From NCBI RefSeq assembly GCF_035994185.1, contig NZ_CP108538.1:5991501-6055500 (forward strand): a stretch of 64,000 nucleotides of DNA, written 5' to 3'. The notes beneath the pieces are model-generated. The model was not told the origin of the DNA. It was given only the letters and a program-made list of their open reading frames with translations, and did not search any database. Source of the stretch: Streptomyces sp. NBC_01217 (lineage in GTDB: Bacteria > Actinomycetota > Actinomycetes > Streptomycetales > Streptomycetaceae). Made by a program: the position numbers and the translations under genes. Shown piece by piece: positions 1 through 7,942 of this stretch. Positions within the stretch are counted from its first letter, which is position 1. Every line of letters begins with the position of its first letter.

Positions 1-261
1 ACCAATCAGAACACCCGATGGGGGTCCTGCACCCCGGCCGAGGGCAGCATCCGGCTGTCGCACCGGCTGCAGGGCATGCCCGAGTACGTCGTCGACTACG
101 TGCTGGTCCATGAGCTGGCCCATCTGCTCGTGCCCGGCCACGGTCCGCGCTTCTGGCGGCTGCTGGAGGCGTATCCCCGCACCGAGCGGGCACGCGGCTA
201 TCTGGAGGGTGTGGTGGCGGCCGACCGGCTGCCGCATCTTCCCGCCGCGCGCGGTGAGTGA
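1..261 (+). CDS. YgjP/M48-like zinc metallopeptidase, C-terminal part
   Basis: The frame is open from base 1 to the stop at 259-261, so only the last 86 residues are present and the start lies outside the window. The fragment contains RWGSC, then the zinc motif HELAHLLVPGHGPRFW: HExxH plus a third His five residues later. This is the layout of the YgjP/WLM (DUF45) branch of gluzincin-type peptidases, usually about 170-240 residues. The substrate is unknown for the family. The HELAH motif makes the peptidase assignment firm; the exact subfamily is inferred from the short tail. It ends about 100 bases before the TerD-AIM24 gene on the same strand. Confidence 0.8.
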   Translation, partial: TNQNTRWGSCTPAEGSIRLSHRLQGMPEYVVDYVLVHELAHLLVPGHGPRFWRLLEAYPRTERARGYLEGVVAADRLPHLPAARGE

Positions 262-368
262 CGCCCGGAGGTTCTGTACCGGGTGTGTACCGACTTAGCT
301 CAATGTCGGAGTTTGCGGTTAGCCTGACGCGACGCATTCACATTCGGGATGGGGGACGGTCGTTACGC

Positions 369-1970
369 ATGGCCAGGGAATTCCAGCGCGGCCACAAGGC
401 CAAGATCAGCGATCTCACGCCGGGGACGGACCTGTACGTAGGTGTGCAGATCGCCGGCCCGGGACTGACCTTTGACATCAGCTGCTTCGGCCTCGATGCC
501 AATGAGCAGCTCTCCGACGACCGGTATTTCATCTTCTTCAATCAGCCGAAATCGCCCGAGGAGTCCATTCAGCTCCTCGGCGCCCAGGCCGGTGACACCG
601 AGTCGTTCCGCGTCACCCTGGACCGCATTCCGGCGAACATCCACAAGCTGTCGTTCACGGCGACGGTCGACGGCGCCGGACAGATGTCCCAGGTCGGCCC
701 CGGGTACATCCGGATCGTCGCGGGTGGCGAGGAAGTCGTCAGGTACGCCTTCAACGGTTCGGAGTTCACCACCGAGCGCGCGGTGATGCTGGGTGACTTC
801 TACCTGAAGGACGTGTGGCGGTTCGCCGCAGTTGGTCAGGGCTTCGACGGCGGCCTCGACGCGCTGCTGAAGAACTTCGGCGGCGAGGTCGCCGAGGAGG
901 AGCCCGCCGCGCCTCAGCCGCAGGGTGCCGCTCCGTCGTTCGCCCCGCCCGCCGCGTCGGTGCCCGCCCCTTCCTTCGGGGCCCCGGCCGCGCCGCAGGC
1001 ACCCCAAGTTCCGCAGCCGGCTCCGTTCTTCGGCGCCCCGGCCGCGCAGCCCCCGGCACCCACGCCGCAGCAGCAGATGCACGCCGCACCGACGATGGCG
1101 GCCCCGTTGGCGCCGCACGGTGGCATGGTTCCGCCGCCCGCCCCCGCACCGGCTCCATACGGGCAGCCGCCCCAGCAGCCGCAGTTCGGGCAGGTCCCCG
1201 GCCAGCAGCCGCCGCCTGCCCCGCCGTACGGCCAGCAGGCTCCCGCTCCGTACGGCCAGCAGCCGCCCGGAATGCCCCAGGGAGTCCCGCAGGGTGTGCC
1301 GCAGGCCGGTGCCGGTCTTCAGGCAGCGCTCCAGCCGTACAAGGAGACGGCCACCGGGCAGCGGTGGACCCCGCAGAATCAGCAGCTGATGCGGGTCGAC
1401 CTCACCATGGGCGGCACGCCCGTGCTCGCCCGCCAAGGCAGCATGGTGATGTACCAGGGCAAGGTCGACTTCAGCTACAAGGGCGCCGGATTCGCGGGCC
1501 GCATCGTCGGCAATGCCACCGGCCAGGAGATGCAGCTGATGCGCTGCACCGGCCGCGGACAGGTCTTCCTCGCCGAGGACGGTTCCCATCTGCACGCCAT
1601 CGAGCTGCAGGGCGACGGCATCTGCGTCTCGGCGGAGAACGTCCTCGCCTTCGACGAGTCGCTGCAGCACGAGGTCCGCAGGATCGAGGGCCACGGCATT
1701 CCCGGCGGCGCCCTGTTCACCATGCAGTTCCAGGGCACCGGCACGGTCGTCGTCAAGACCCATGGCGTCCCCGTCGTCCTGCCCGTCACGCCGACCACCT
1801 TCGCCGACTGCAACGCCGTCGTGGCCTGGTCGTCCGCGTCCCAGGTGATCATCTCCAGCCAGGTCCGGCTGCGCCGCAACGCGTACCCGGGACACAGCGG
1901 AGAAACCGTGAACCTTCAGTTCCGGGGCGCCCCCGGCAACTTCATCGTCGTCCAGCCCTACGAGGTCTGA
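369..1970 (+). CDS. TerD-AIM24 fusion protein
   Basis: A 533-residue protein. Residues 1 to about 180 form a TerD domain (GPGLTFDISCFGLD, then SDDRYFIFFNQ and SPEESI, the family's calcium-binding core). Residues about 185-345 are a Pro/Gln/Ala linker with repeated PYGQQ-like units. Residues about 350-533 form an AIM24 (TIGR00266) beta-sandwich domain. The frame is open further upstream to 258, but ATG 369 starts exactly at the family N terminus MAREFQRGHKAK and has GGGGGA 12 bases upstream. It heads a run of three AIM24 genes with gaps of 11 and 19 bases, surely one operon. TerD proteins are tied to tellurite, phage and general stress; AIM24 is named from a mitochondrial inner-membrane protein and its bacterial role is unknown. 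No signal peptide is visible. Confidence 0.88.
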   Translation: MAREFQRGHKAKISDLTPGTDLYVGVQIAGPGLTFDISCFGLDANEQLSDDRYFIFFNQPKSPEESIQLLGAQAGDTESFRVTLDRIPANIHKLSFTATVDGAGQMSQVGPGYIRIVAGGEEVVRYAFNGSEFTTERAVMLGDFYLKDVWRFAAVGQGFDGGLDALLKNFGGEVAEEEPAAPQPQGAAPSFAPPAASVPAPSFGAPAAPQAPQVPQPAPFFGAPAAQPPAPTPQQQMHAAPTMAAPLAPHGGMVPPPAPAPAPYGQPPQQPQFGQVPGQQPPPAPPYGQQAPAPYGQQPPGMPQGVPQGVPQAGAGLQAALQPYKETATGQRWTPQNQQLMRVDLTMGGTPVLARQGSMVMYQGKVDFSYKGAGFAGRIVGNATGQEMQLMRCTGRGQVFLAEDGSHLHAIELQGDGICVSAENVLAFDESLQHEVRRIEGHGIPGGALFTMQFQGTGTVVVKTHGVPVVLPVTPTTFADCNAVVAWSSASQVIISSQVRLRRNAYPGHSGETVNLQFRGAPGNFIVVQPYEV

Positions 1971-1981
1971 GGGAGCCCGTC

Positions 1982-2662
1982 ATGAACCAGCAACTCGCGG
2001 GCTACGCCCCGACCCCCGTCACGGCCCGTATGGAGAACCACGGCCGCGCGATGCTCAAGGTCGCCATGGCCACCGGCCAGGACCTCTACGCACGTACCGG
2101 CTCGATGGTCGCGTACGAGGGCTTCATCCAGTACGAACCCAACCCGCCCGCCGTCCGCCAGATCGCCTCCCAGTGGATCACCGGCGAGGGCGCACCGATC
2201 ATGAAGTGCTCCGGCGACGGTCTGCTCTACCTCGCCGACTACGGCGCCGATGTGGTCGTCATCAACCTCAACAACGACTCCCTCTCCGTGAACGGCACCA
2301 ACGTCCTCGCCTTCGACGGCCATCTCACCTGGGGCGTGGAGCGGGTCAAGGGCCTCGCCAAGTTCGCCGGACAGGGCCTGTGGAACGTCTGCATCTCGGG
2401 TACCGGCTGGGTCGCCATCACCTCGCGCGGCACGCCGATCGTCGTCGACTGCGGACGCGGCGAGGACGAGACCTATGTCGACCCGGACGCCCTCGTGGCG
2501 TGGTCCCCGAACCTCAAGGTGAAGGGCAAGCGCAGCTTCAAGGCCTCCTCGCTCATCGGGCGGGGCAGCGGTGAGGCGTACCAGATGGCCTTCTCGGGCC
2601 AGGGCATCGTCGTCGTACAGCCGAGCGAGGACAGTACCGACCGCCTGCGGGTCCGGAACTGA
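1982..2662 (+). CDS. AIM24 family protein (second of three)
   Basis: A 226-residue stand-alone AIM24 protein. Family features are the opening MLKVAMATGQDLYARTGSMV strand pair, the central IMKCSGDGLLYLA segment, a conserved NVLAFD turn and the ending QGIVVVQPSE. The start ATG 1982 lies 11 bases after the stop of the TerD-AIM24 gene with GGGAG just before it, which points to translational coupling. It differs from its neighbours in lacking any TerD or Pro-rich extension. There is no signal peptide or membrane segment, so it is probably cytoplasmic. Function is not known; the operon suggests it acts with the fusion protein, perhaps as a hetero-oligomer (inference). Confidence 0.85.
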   Translation: MNQQLAGYAPTPVTARMENHGRAMLKVAMATGQDLYARTGSMVAYEGFIQYEPNPPAVRQIASQWITGEGAPIMKCSGDGLLYLADYGADVVVINLNNDSLSVNGTNVLAFDGHLTWGVERVKGLAKFAGQGLWNVCISGTGWVAITSRGTPIVVDCGRGEDETYVDPDALVAWSPNLKVKGKRSFKASSLIGRGSGEAYQMAFSGQGIVVVQPSEDSTDRLRVRN

Positions 2663-2681
2663 CGGGGGAGGAGAACACACC

Positions 2682-3437
2682 ATGCAGAGTCCGCTTTTCA
2701 GCTACACGGAACAGCAGTCCCAGGACCGGTACACAGTCCAGAACCCGCAGCTCCTGCGGGTCTCGCTGACCGGCCAGGACGACGTCCTCGCCCGCAAGGG
2801 CGCCATGGTCGCCTACCAGGGACTGATGGAGTTCGACGGCGAGTACCGGTCGCAGGGGCAGCGCCGCGCCCGCGCGAGCACCGGTGAGGGCCTCGACCTG
2901 ATGCGCTGCTCCGGGCAGGGCACCGTCTACCTCGCCAACCTCGCGCAGTACATCCACGTCGTGGACGTGGACCGCGACGGCATGACGGTGGACAGCGCCT
3001 ATGTCCTGGCGCTCGACTCCTCGCTGCACACCGAGGTCATCGCCGTCGACAGCCAGTACGGCATCTCGGGCACCGGCAAGTACCAGCTCAACATCTCCGG
3101 CACCGGCAAGGTCGCTCTGATGACCTCGGGCCAGCCGCTGATGATGCAGGTCACGCCGGACAAGTACGTCAACGCCGACGCCGACGCGATCGTCGCCTGG
3201 TCCAGCTCGCTGCGCGTGCAGATGCAGGCACAGACGCACTCCACGGGCGTCTGGCGGCGGCGGGGCAACACCGGCGAGGGCTGGGAGCTCAGCTTCCTCG
3301 GCCAGGGCTTCGCCCTGGTCCAGCCGAGCGAGGTGCTGCCCCCGCAGAACCACGAGATCGGCCAGGGCGTCCGGGCCCAGTACGGAATGGGCCAGCACGG
3401 CGCCCACGGTCAGAACCAGAACAACGCCTGGAACTGA
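2682..3437 (+). CDS. AIM24 family protein (third of three)
   Basis: A 251-residue AIM24 protein. It shows VLARKGAMVAYQG near the N terminus, LMRCSGQGTVYLA in the middle, YVLALDSSL and ISGTGKVALM, and the closing GQGFALVQPSE, followed by a polar Gln/His/Asn tail of about 35 residues. An in-frame upstream start exists at 2571, but it would lie inside the preceding gene; ATG 2682 has an excellent GGGGGAGGAG 7-10 bases before it. It is the last gene of the operon: a strong hairpin follows at 3482-3520. The three AIM24 domains of the cluster are clearly paralogous but diverged. Confidence 0.85.
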   Translation: MQSPLFSYTEQQSQDRYTVQNPQLLRVSLTGQDDVLARKGAMVAYQGLMEFDGEYRSQGQRRARASTGEGLDLMRCSGQGTVYLANLAQYIHVVDVDRDGMTVDSAYVLALDSSLHTEVIAVDSQYGISGTGKYQLNISGTGKVALMTSGQPLMMQVTPDKYVNADADAIVAWSSSLRVQMQAQTHSTGVWRRRGNTGEGWELSFLGQGFALVQPSEVLPPQNHEIGQGVRAQYGMGQHGAHGQNQNNAWN

Positions 3438-3481
3438 GCCGCGGCGCTCCGGCGCGGACGGCACGGGTGAGCGAACGCCAC

Positions 3482-3520
3482 GGGTAAGGGGCGGTCTCCA
3501 AGGGAGGCCGCCCCTTACCC
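3482..3520. terminator. Bidirectional terminator hairpin
   Basis: An 18-bp stem with one G-T pair and a 2-3 base loop (arms begin GGGTAAGGGGCGG and end CCGCCCCTTACCC). It lies between the converging AIM24 operon and the NUDIX gene. There is no U-run, as usual in Streptomyces. Confidence 0.75.
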
Positions 3521-3556
3521 GCGGCACCCGCGGCGCGTGTGGCGCGTGTGGCGCTC

Positions 3557-4105
3557 CTACCGGTGCTGCTCCAGCGCGGCACGGACGCGCGTCATCAGCC
3601 GTACGACCGAGGTGTCGGCCACCGAGGCGACCTCGTCGTAAGCGAACCAGCGCAGGTCCAGCGACTCGTCGCTGATCTGTTCCGTCGCGCCCGACGGCGC
3701 GAGCGCCGCGTACTGCACGTCCAGATGCCAGTGGCAGGGCGCTGGGATCGGGTGGCGATCCAGCCTCACCGGTCCGCCCGCGAGCAGGGTCAGGCCGCTG
3801 ATGCCGGACTCCTCGGTGGCCTCCCGCAGCGCCGCGGCGGCCAGCGTGGTGTCCTGCGGCTCGCAGTGGCCGCCCATCTGCAGCCACATCTGCAGCTTGC
3901 GGTGCAAGGTGAGCAGGACCCGGCCGCGCTCCGGATCGATGACCAGGGCGCTGGCCGTCAGATGTCCGGCCCCACAGGCCTTCCACATGCCGTCGGGATG
4001 CAGGTCCAGATGGTCCAGATAGACCTGGCGCAGTTCGTCCTGGGCCGGGTCCACCGGGTGCTCGTACGTCTTCAGTACGTGAACGGCGTCGTCGTAGAGG
4101 CTCAC
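3557..4105 (-). CDS. NUDIX hydrolase
   Basis: A 182-residue NUDIX protein. The box is recognisable as GGHCEPQDTTLAAAALREATEESGI broken into its parts: GGHCEP, then REATEESG with the REUxEE metal-binding core intact. The usual first Glu of the box is Asp, and the spacing to REATEES is one residue longer than canonical. The family hydrolyses nucleoside diphosphates linked to another moiety; no substrate-specific motif is evident. Its ATG overlaps the stop of the upstream metalloprotease gene (ATGA at 4102-4105), so the two are translationally coupled. Confidence 0.88.
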   Translation of the reverse strand: MSLYDDAVHVLKTYEHPVDPAQDELRQVYLDHLDLHPDGMWKACGAGHLTASALVIDPERGRVLLTLHRKLQMWLQMGGHCEPQDTTLAAAALREATEESGISGLTLLAGGPVRLDRHPIPAPCHWHLDVQYAALAPSGATEQISDESLDLRWFAYDEVASVADTSVVRLMTRVRAALEQHR

Positions 4106-5577
4106 TGGTCGGTGTCGCCCTTGCCGCCGTCCTTCGTGCCGTCGTTCTTCCGGCCGTCGGTTCCCTCGGGACCCGCGTCGCCCGCCTCACCCGCGTCGGC
4201 CTCCGGCTTCTGCGGACCCTTCGCGGCCTCGCCGAGCATCTTGTCCAGCTCGGAGAAGTCCAGCTGCTCGTGGTGCACAAAGCCGTCCGGATCGTCCAGG
4301 TCCTGGGCGGTCGGCAGCATGTCGGGGTGCGCCCACAGGGCGTCGCGCCCGTCGAGACCACGGGCGTCCGTGAGCGAGGCCCACAGGCGCGAGGCGTCAC
4401 GCAGCCGCCGCGGACGCAGCTGAAGACCGATGAGCGTGGCGAACGTCTGCTCGGCCGGCCCGCCGGAGGCGCGCCGCCTGCGCATCGTCTCGCGCAGGGC
4501 GTCCGCCGAGGTCAGACGGGACTTCGCGGCCTCGTGCACCACCGCGTCCACCCAACCCTCGACCAAGGCGAGCGCCGTCTCCAGCCGGGCCAGGGCGGCC
4601 TTCTGCTCCGGGGTGTCCTCCGGCTGGAACATGCCCTGCTGAAGGGCGTCCTGCAGCTGCTCCGGCTGCGACGGGTCGAACTGGCCGACCACGTCCTCCA
4701 GCTTGCTGGTGTCGACCTTGATGCCGCGCGCGTACCCCTCGACCGCGCCGAACAGATGCGAGCGCAGCCACGGCACATGGGCGAAGAGCCGCTGGTGGGC
4801 GGCCTCGCGCAGGGCCAGATACAGTCGCACCTCATCCTGCGGCACGCTCAGGTCCTTGCCGAACCTCTCCACGTTCAGCGGAAGGAGCGCGGCCTTGCCC
4901 GCCGGGCCCAGCGGCAGCCCGATATCGGTCGAACCCACCACCTCACCCGCCAGCACACCGATAGCCTGTCCGATCTGCTGGCCGAACATCGCGCCGCCCA
5001 TCGACCGCATCATGCCGATCAGCGGGCCGGCCATCGCCTGCATCTCCTCGGGCAGCACATCGCCCATGGCCAGACCGACGCGCTCGGCCACCGGGTCGAC
5101 CAGCTTCTGCCAGGCCGGGAGGGACGCCTCGACCCACTCCGCACGGCTCCACGCCACGGTGGAGACCGAACCGGAGGGCAGCGACGTCACGCCGTCCAGC
5201 CACAGATCGGCAAGGCGCAGCGCCTCGTCGACCGCGGACTGGTCGGACGGGCCGACGCTCGCGTCCTTGGTGCCGTCCGGCGTGCCCTGCGAGACCGTCT
5301 GGCGGGCGATCTGCTTGGCCATGTCCCAGTTCACGGGACCGCCCTCGTAGCTCAGCATCTGGCCGAGCTGCTGGAAGGCCGCACCCAGGTCGTTGGGGTT
5401 CATCGTGCCGAACATCGCCGCGAACGGGTTGTCCCCGCCCGCGCCGGGCCCGAAGCCGAACGGGTTCGCCGGCCCGCCCGAACCCTGCCCACCTCCGGTG
5501 GGGTCCTTCTTCTTGCCCTCGTCGCCGTTTTCCGGCTCCTCCGGCGGAAGGCCGAATCCGAATGGGGTGTCACTCAC
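4102..5577 (-). CDS. Zincin_2-type zinc-dependent metalloprotease (DUF2342)
   Basis: A 491-residue protein of the actinobacterial DUF2342/zincin_2 family. The N-terminal 65 residues are Gly/Pro-rich and disordered. Residues about 160-390 hold the family core, with MMRSMGGAMFGQQIG at about 189-203 and the putative zinc site REAAHQRLFAHVPWL around residues 257-271 (Glu258, His261, His267). The C-terminal 45 residues are charged Asp/Glu/Lys/Gly repeats. No signal peptide is seen. The substrate is unknown. The start ATG 5577 gives the usual family N terminus MSDTPFGFGLPPEE. It forms an operon with the NUDIX gene, with a 4-base overlap. The SDR gene is read divergently upstream. Confidence 0.82.
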   Translation of the reverse strand: MSDTPFGFGLPPEEPENGDEGKKKDPTGGGQGSGGPANPFGFGPGAGGDNPFAAMFGTMNPNDLGAAFQQLGQMLSYEGGPVNWDMAKQIARQTVSQGTPDGTKDASVGPSDQSAVDEALRLADLWLDGVTSLPSGSVSTVAWSRAEWVEASLPAWQKLVDPVAERVGLAMGDVLPEEMQAMAGPLIGMMRSMGGAMFGQQIGQAIGVLAGEVVGSTDIGLPLGPAGKAALLPLNVERFGKDLSVPQDEVRLYLALREAAHQRLFAHVPWLRSHLFGAVEGYARGIKVDTSKLEDVVGQFDPSQPEQLQDALQQGMFQPEDTPEQKAALARLETALALVEGWVDAVVHEAAKSRLTSADALRETMRRRRASGGPAEQTFATLIGLQLRPRRLRDASRLWASLTDARGLDGRDALWAHPDMLPTAQDLDDPDGFVHHEQLDFSELDKMLGEAAKGPQKPEADAGEAGDAGPEGTDGRKNDGTKDGGKGDTDQ

Positions 5578-5769
5578 GGGTTTCCTCGGCTCGTAGGGCC
5601 GCCGGCTCGAACCGACGGCGACTGCCCGACATCACCATCCAGCGTAGACACCAAAAGACCCCTCGGGCCCTCAGTGCCCCGCCGGCTCCCGGCCTGCGGC
5701 AGGATGGACGCCACCTGGTACGTACGCGTCATTCGGGTACGTACTGAAGACAACCGCTGGAGACGCCCG

Positions 5770-6912
5770 GTGAGTTCCCCAGATCCTCAGGTTCGCGCAG
5801 CGCGAAACCTGTCCGACCCCTCGACCGAGAACAAGCCCGCAAAGAGCCGCTCCAGGAACCGTGGCCCCGTCGTCGCGGTCACCGGAGCCGCGGGGGGCGT
5901 CGGTGAGCTGCTCACCGCACGCCTCGCGGCATCCGAGGAGATCAAGCAGGTCATCGCCATCGATGAACGCCGCGGAGAGGTCTCCGAGGCGACCTGGCAC
6001 ATCCTCGACGTACGGGACCCCGCGATCGCGGAGAAGCTGCGCGGCGCGGATGTCGTCGTGCACCTGGCACTCGATCTCGACCTGGAGACCGACCCCGCGG
6101 CCCGCACCGCCTACAACGTGCGCGGCACCCAGACCGTGCTGACGGCCGCCGCGGCCGTCGGGGTCCACCGGGTCGTGCTGTGCACCTCGGCGATGGTCTA
6201 CGGAGCGCTGCCCGACAACGACATCCCGCTCGCCGAGGACGCGGAACTGCGCGCCACGGCCGAGGCCACCGGCGTCGGGGACCTCCTGGAGATCGAACGG
6301 CTCGGCCGCCGCGCTCCTCGCGCCCACCCCGGACTCAATGTGACCGTGGTCCGGCCGACCGTTCTGGTCGGCGGCACGGACACCGCGCTGACCCGCTACT
6401 TCGAGTCGCCGCGCCTCCTGGTCGTCGCCGGATCGCGCCCCACCTGGCAGTTCTGCCATGTCGAGGACCTGGTCACGGCCCTGGAGTACGCCGCTCTGGA
6501 GAAGATCGACGGCGAGTTCGCGGTCGGCTGCGACGGCTGGCTGGAACAGGAGGAGGTCGAGGAGCTCAGCGGTGTCCGCCGGATGGAGCTGCCCTCCGCG
6601 GTGGCCCTCGGCGCCGCCGCCCGGCTGCACCGGATCGGCCTGACCCCGTCCCCGGCGGGCGATCTGGCGTACACGATGCACCCCTGGGTGGTCAGCGTGA
6701 GCCGGCTGCACGACGTGGGCTGGCGCCCCGCCTGGACCAACGAGGAAGTGCTCGCCGCGCTGCTCGAAGAGGTCGAGGGCCGCCACACAGTCGCCGGACG
6801 CCGCCTCGGCCGCAAGGACGCCACCGCGGCGGGGGCCGCCGGTGCGACCGTGGCGCTGCTCGGCACCGCGGCCCTGGTCCGCCGCGCCCGCAAGGCCCGC
6901 CGACGGATCTAG
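5770..6912 (+). CDS. NAD-dependent epimerase/SDR-like protein
   Basis: A 380-residue extended-SDR protein with a Rossmann nucleotide motif VTGAAGGVGELL at about residues 37-48, followed by DVRDP and the VYG segment (SAMVYGALPDN). Where the catalytic Tyr-x-x-x-Lys is expected, the sequence reads LLEIERLGRR, so the usual catalytic pair appears to be absent and the protein may bind NAD(P) without classical epimerase chemistry. The C terminus is a short hydrophobic stretch (GATVALLGTAALV) followed by a strongly basic RRARKARRRI tail, suggesting membrane contact. GTG 5770 was chosen: GGAG precedes it by 7 bases, while the open frame extends far upstream antisense to the metalloprotease gene. Confidence 0.8.
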   Translation: MSSPDPQVRAARNLSDPSTENKPAKSRSRNRGPVVAVTGAAGGVGELLTARLAASEEIKQVIAIDERRGEVSEATWHILDVRDPAIAEKLRGADVVVHLALDLDLETDPAARTAYNVRGTQTVLTAAAAVGVHRVVLCTSAMVYGALPDNDIPLAEDAELRATAEATGVGDLLEIERLGRRAPRAHPGLNVTVVRPTVLVGGTDTALTRYFESPRLLVVAGSRPTWQFCHVEDLVTALEYAALEKIDGEFAVGCDGWLEQEEVEELSGVRRMELPSAVALGAAARLHRIGLTPSPAGDLAYTMHPWVVSVSRLHDVGWRPAWTNEEVLAALLEEVEGRHTVAGRRLGRKDATAAGAAGATVALLGTAALVRRARKARRRI

Positions 6913-7037
6913 GGCCACGGCGGATCCACCGCAAGACCGTGGGCGTGGGACCTCTGTAGAAGGCTCCAAGGGCGGGCGCGGCCCGCCGGTGGAAAACGCT
7001 ATTCCACGATGCCGGTGCCGTACGGCACGATGGCCCC

Positions 7038-7499
7038 ATGGCTCCCACCCACGACCACCCCGGCGAGCAGGCGGCAACCGACCCCATCCGGCTGCTGGCG
7101 ATTCGCGACACGCCGTTGTCGGTCGACGAGATCTTCCGGGCCGTCGGGGACGACGCAGCGGGCGGCACAGCGCTCTTCGTCGGTACGGTGCGCAACCACG
7201 ACGGCGGTCAGGACGTCGGTGCGCTCGGGTACTCCTGCCACCCCTCCGCGCAGGACGAGCTGCGCCGGGTGGCCGAGAAGGTCGTGGCGGATTTCCCGGT
7301 GCGGGCGCTGGCCGCGGTCCACCGAGTGGGTGACCTCGGAGTGGGCGACCTCGCTGTGGTCGTCGCCGTTTCCTGCCCGCATCGTGCGGAGGCGTTCGAG
7401 GCGTGCCGCAGGCTGATCGACGACCTCAAGCACGAGGTGCCGATCTGGAAGCACCAGAGTTTCTCGGACGGTACCGAGGAATGGGTCGGAGCCTGCTGA
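7038..7499 (+). CDS. moaE: Molybdopterin synthase catalytic subunit MoaE
   Basis: A 153-residue MoaE. It converts precursor Z (cPMP) to molybdopterin using the thiocarboxylate of MoaD. Signature segments are GGTALFVGTVRNHD, AVHRVGDLGVGDLAVVVAV, CPHRAEAFEACRRLIDDLK and the active-site lysine segment PIWKHQ. The usual LxYExY segment is diverged (LGYSCHPSAQDEL), as often seen in actinobacteria. The N-terminal 15 residues are an unconserved polar extension. ATG 7038 is the natural start. No moaD or other moa gene is adjacent in this window. Confidence 0.9.
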   Translation: MAPTHDHPGEQAATDPIRLLAIRDTPLSVDEIFRAVGDDAAGGTALFVGTVRNHDGGQDVGALGYSCHPSAQDELRRVAEKVVADFPVRALAAVHRVGDLGVGDLAVVVAVSCPHRAEAFEACRRLIDDLKHEVPIWKHQSFSDGTEEWVGAC

Positions 7500-7627
7500 G
7501 CGCAAGCCGATCGGGTGGTCGTCGGCCCCGATTTGCGTAACCGCCCCCCTGCCGCGAGCGTTGGTCCTGCAGATGGTTAATCTGCTGATCAGTCAGTTGC
7601 GGTCGCTCACGGGGTAGGGAGGTCGTA

Positions 7628-7798
7628 GTGGCAGCACTCGCTTGGTTGCTGATTCCGCTTTTCGCTGCACTCGGTGCTGCGATATGGGGAAGCTGGGCTA
7701 CCCGTAATCGCACAGCCGGTGATGTCTCGGAACTTGCCGGGTATGCCCGGTTCCGCGAGGCGATGGAGAAGTCGGACTCCGGTTCCGACGTCGTCTGA
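7628..7798 (+). CDS. Small single-pass membrane protein
   Basis: A 56-residue protein starting at GTG 7628 with AGGGAGG six bases upstream. Residues 2-21 form one hydrophobic segment (ALAWLLIPLFAALGAAIWG). The remainder is a charged cytoplasmic-type tail with TAGDVSELAGYARFREAMEK. The strong ribosome site, the membrane helix and a tail of normal codon use support a real gene. Function is unknown. It lies between moaE and the PDZ-Lon protease and may be co-transcribed with the latter (144-base gap). Confidence 0.75.
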   Translation: MAALAWLLIPLFAALGAAIWGSWATRNRTAGDVSELAGYARFREAMEKSDSGSDVV

Positions 7799-7942
7799 GC
7801 TTCCATCGAATGTACGCAGTCGCCAATTCGCACAGCGATTTTGGCCGCCGACGCCGTCCGGCCCGGCGCCGTGCCCGGCTTCCCGCCCCGTACGGACCGG
7901 CCCCGACGGTGCACTGACAGACCCTTCCCGTACTGTCGTTCC

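Noticed and set aside
363..1895. A 510-codon frame antisense to the TerD-AIM24 gene
   Set aside because: Composition is Gly/Arg/Leu-rich low complexity, with no domain and no start site; the sense strand has a clear two-domain protein.
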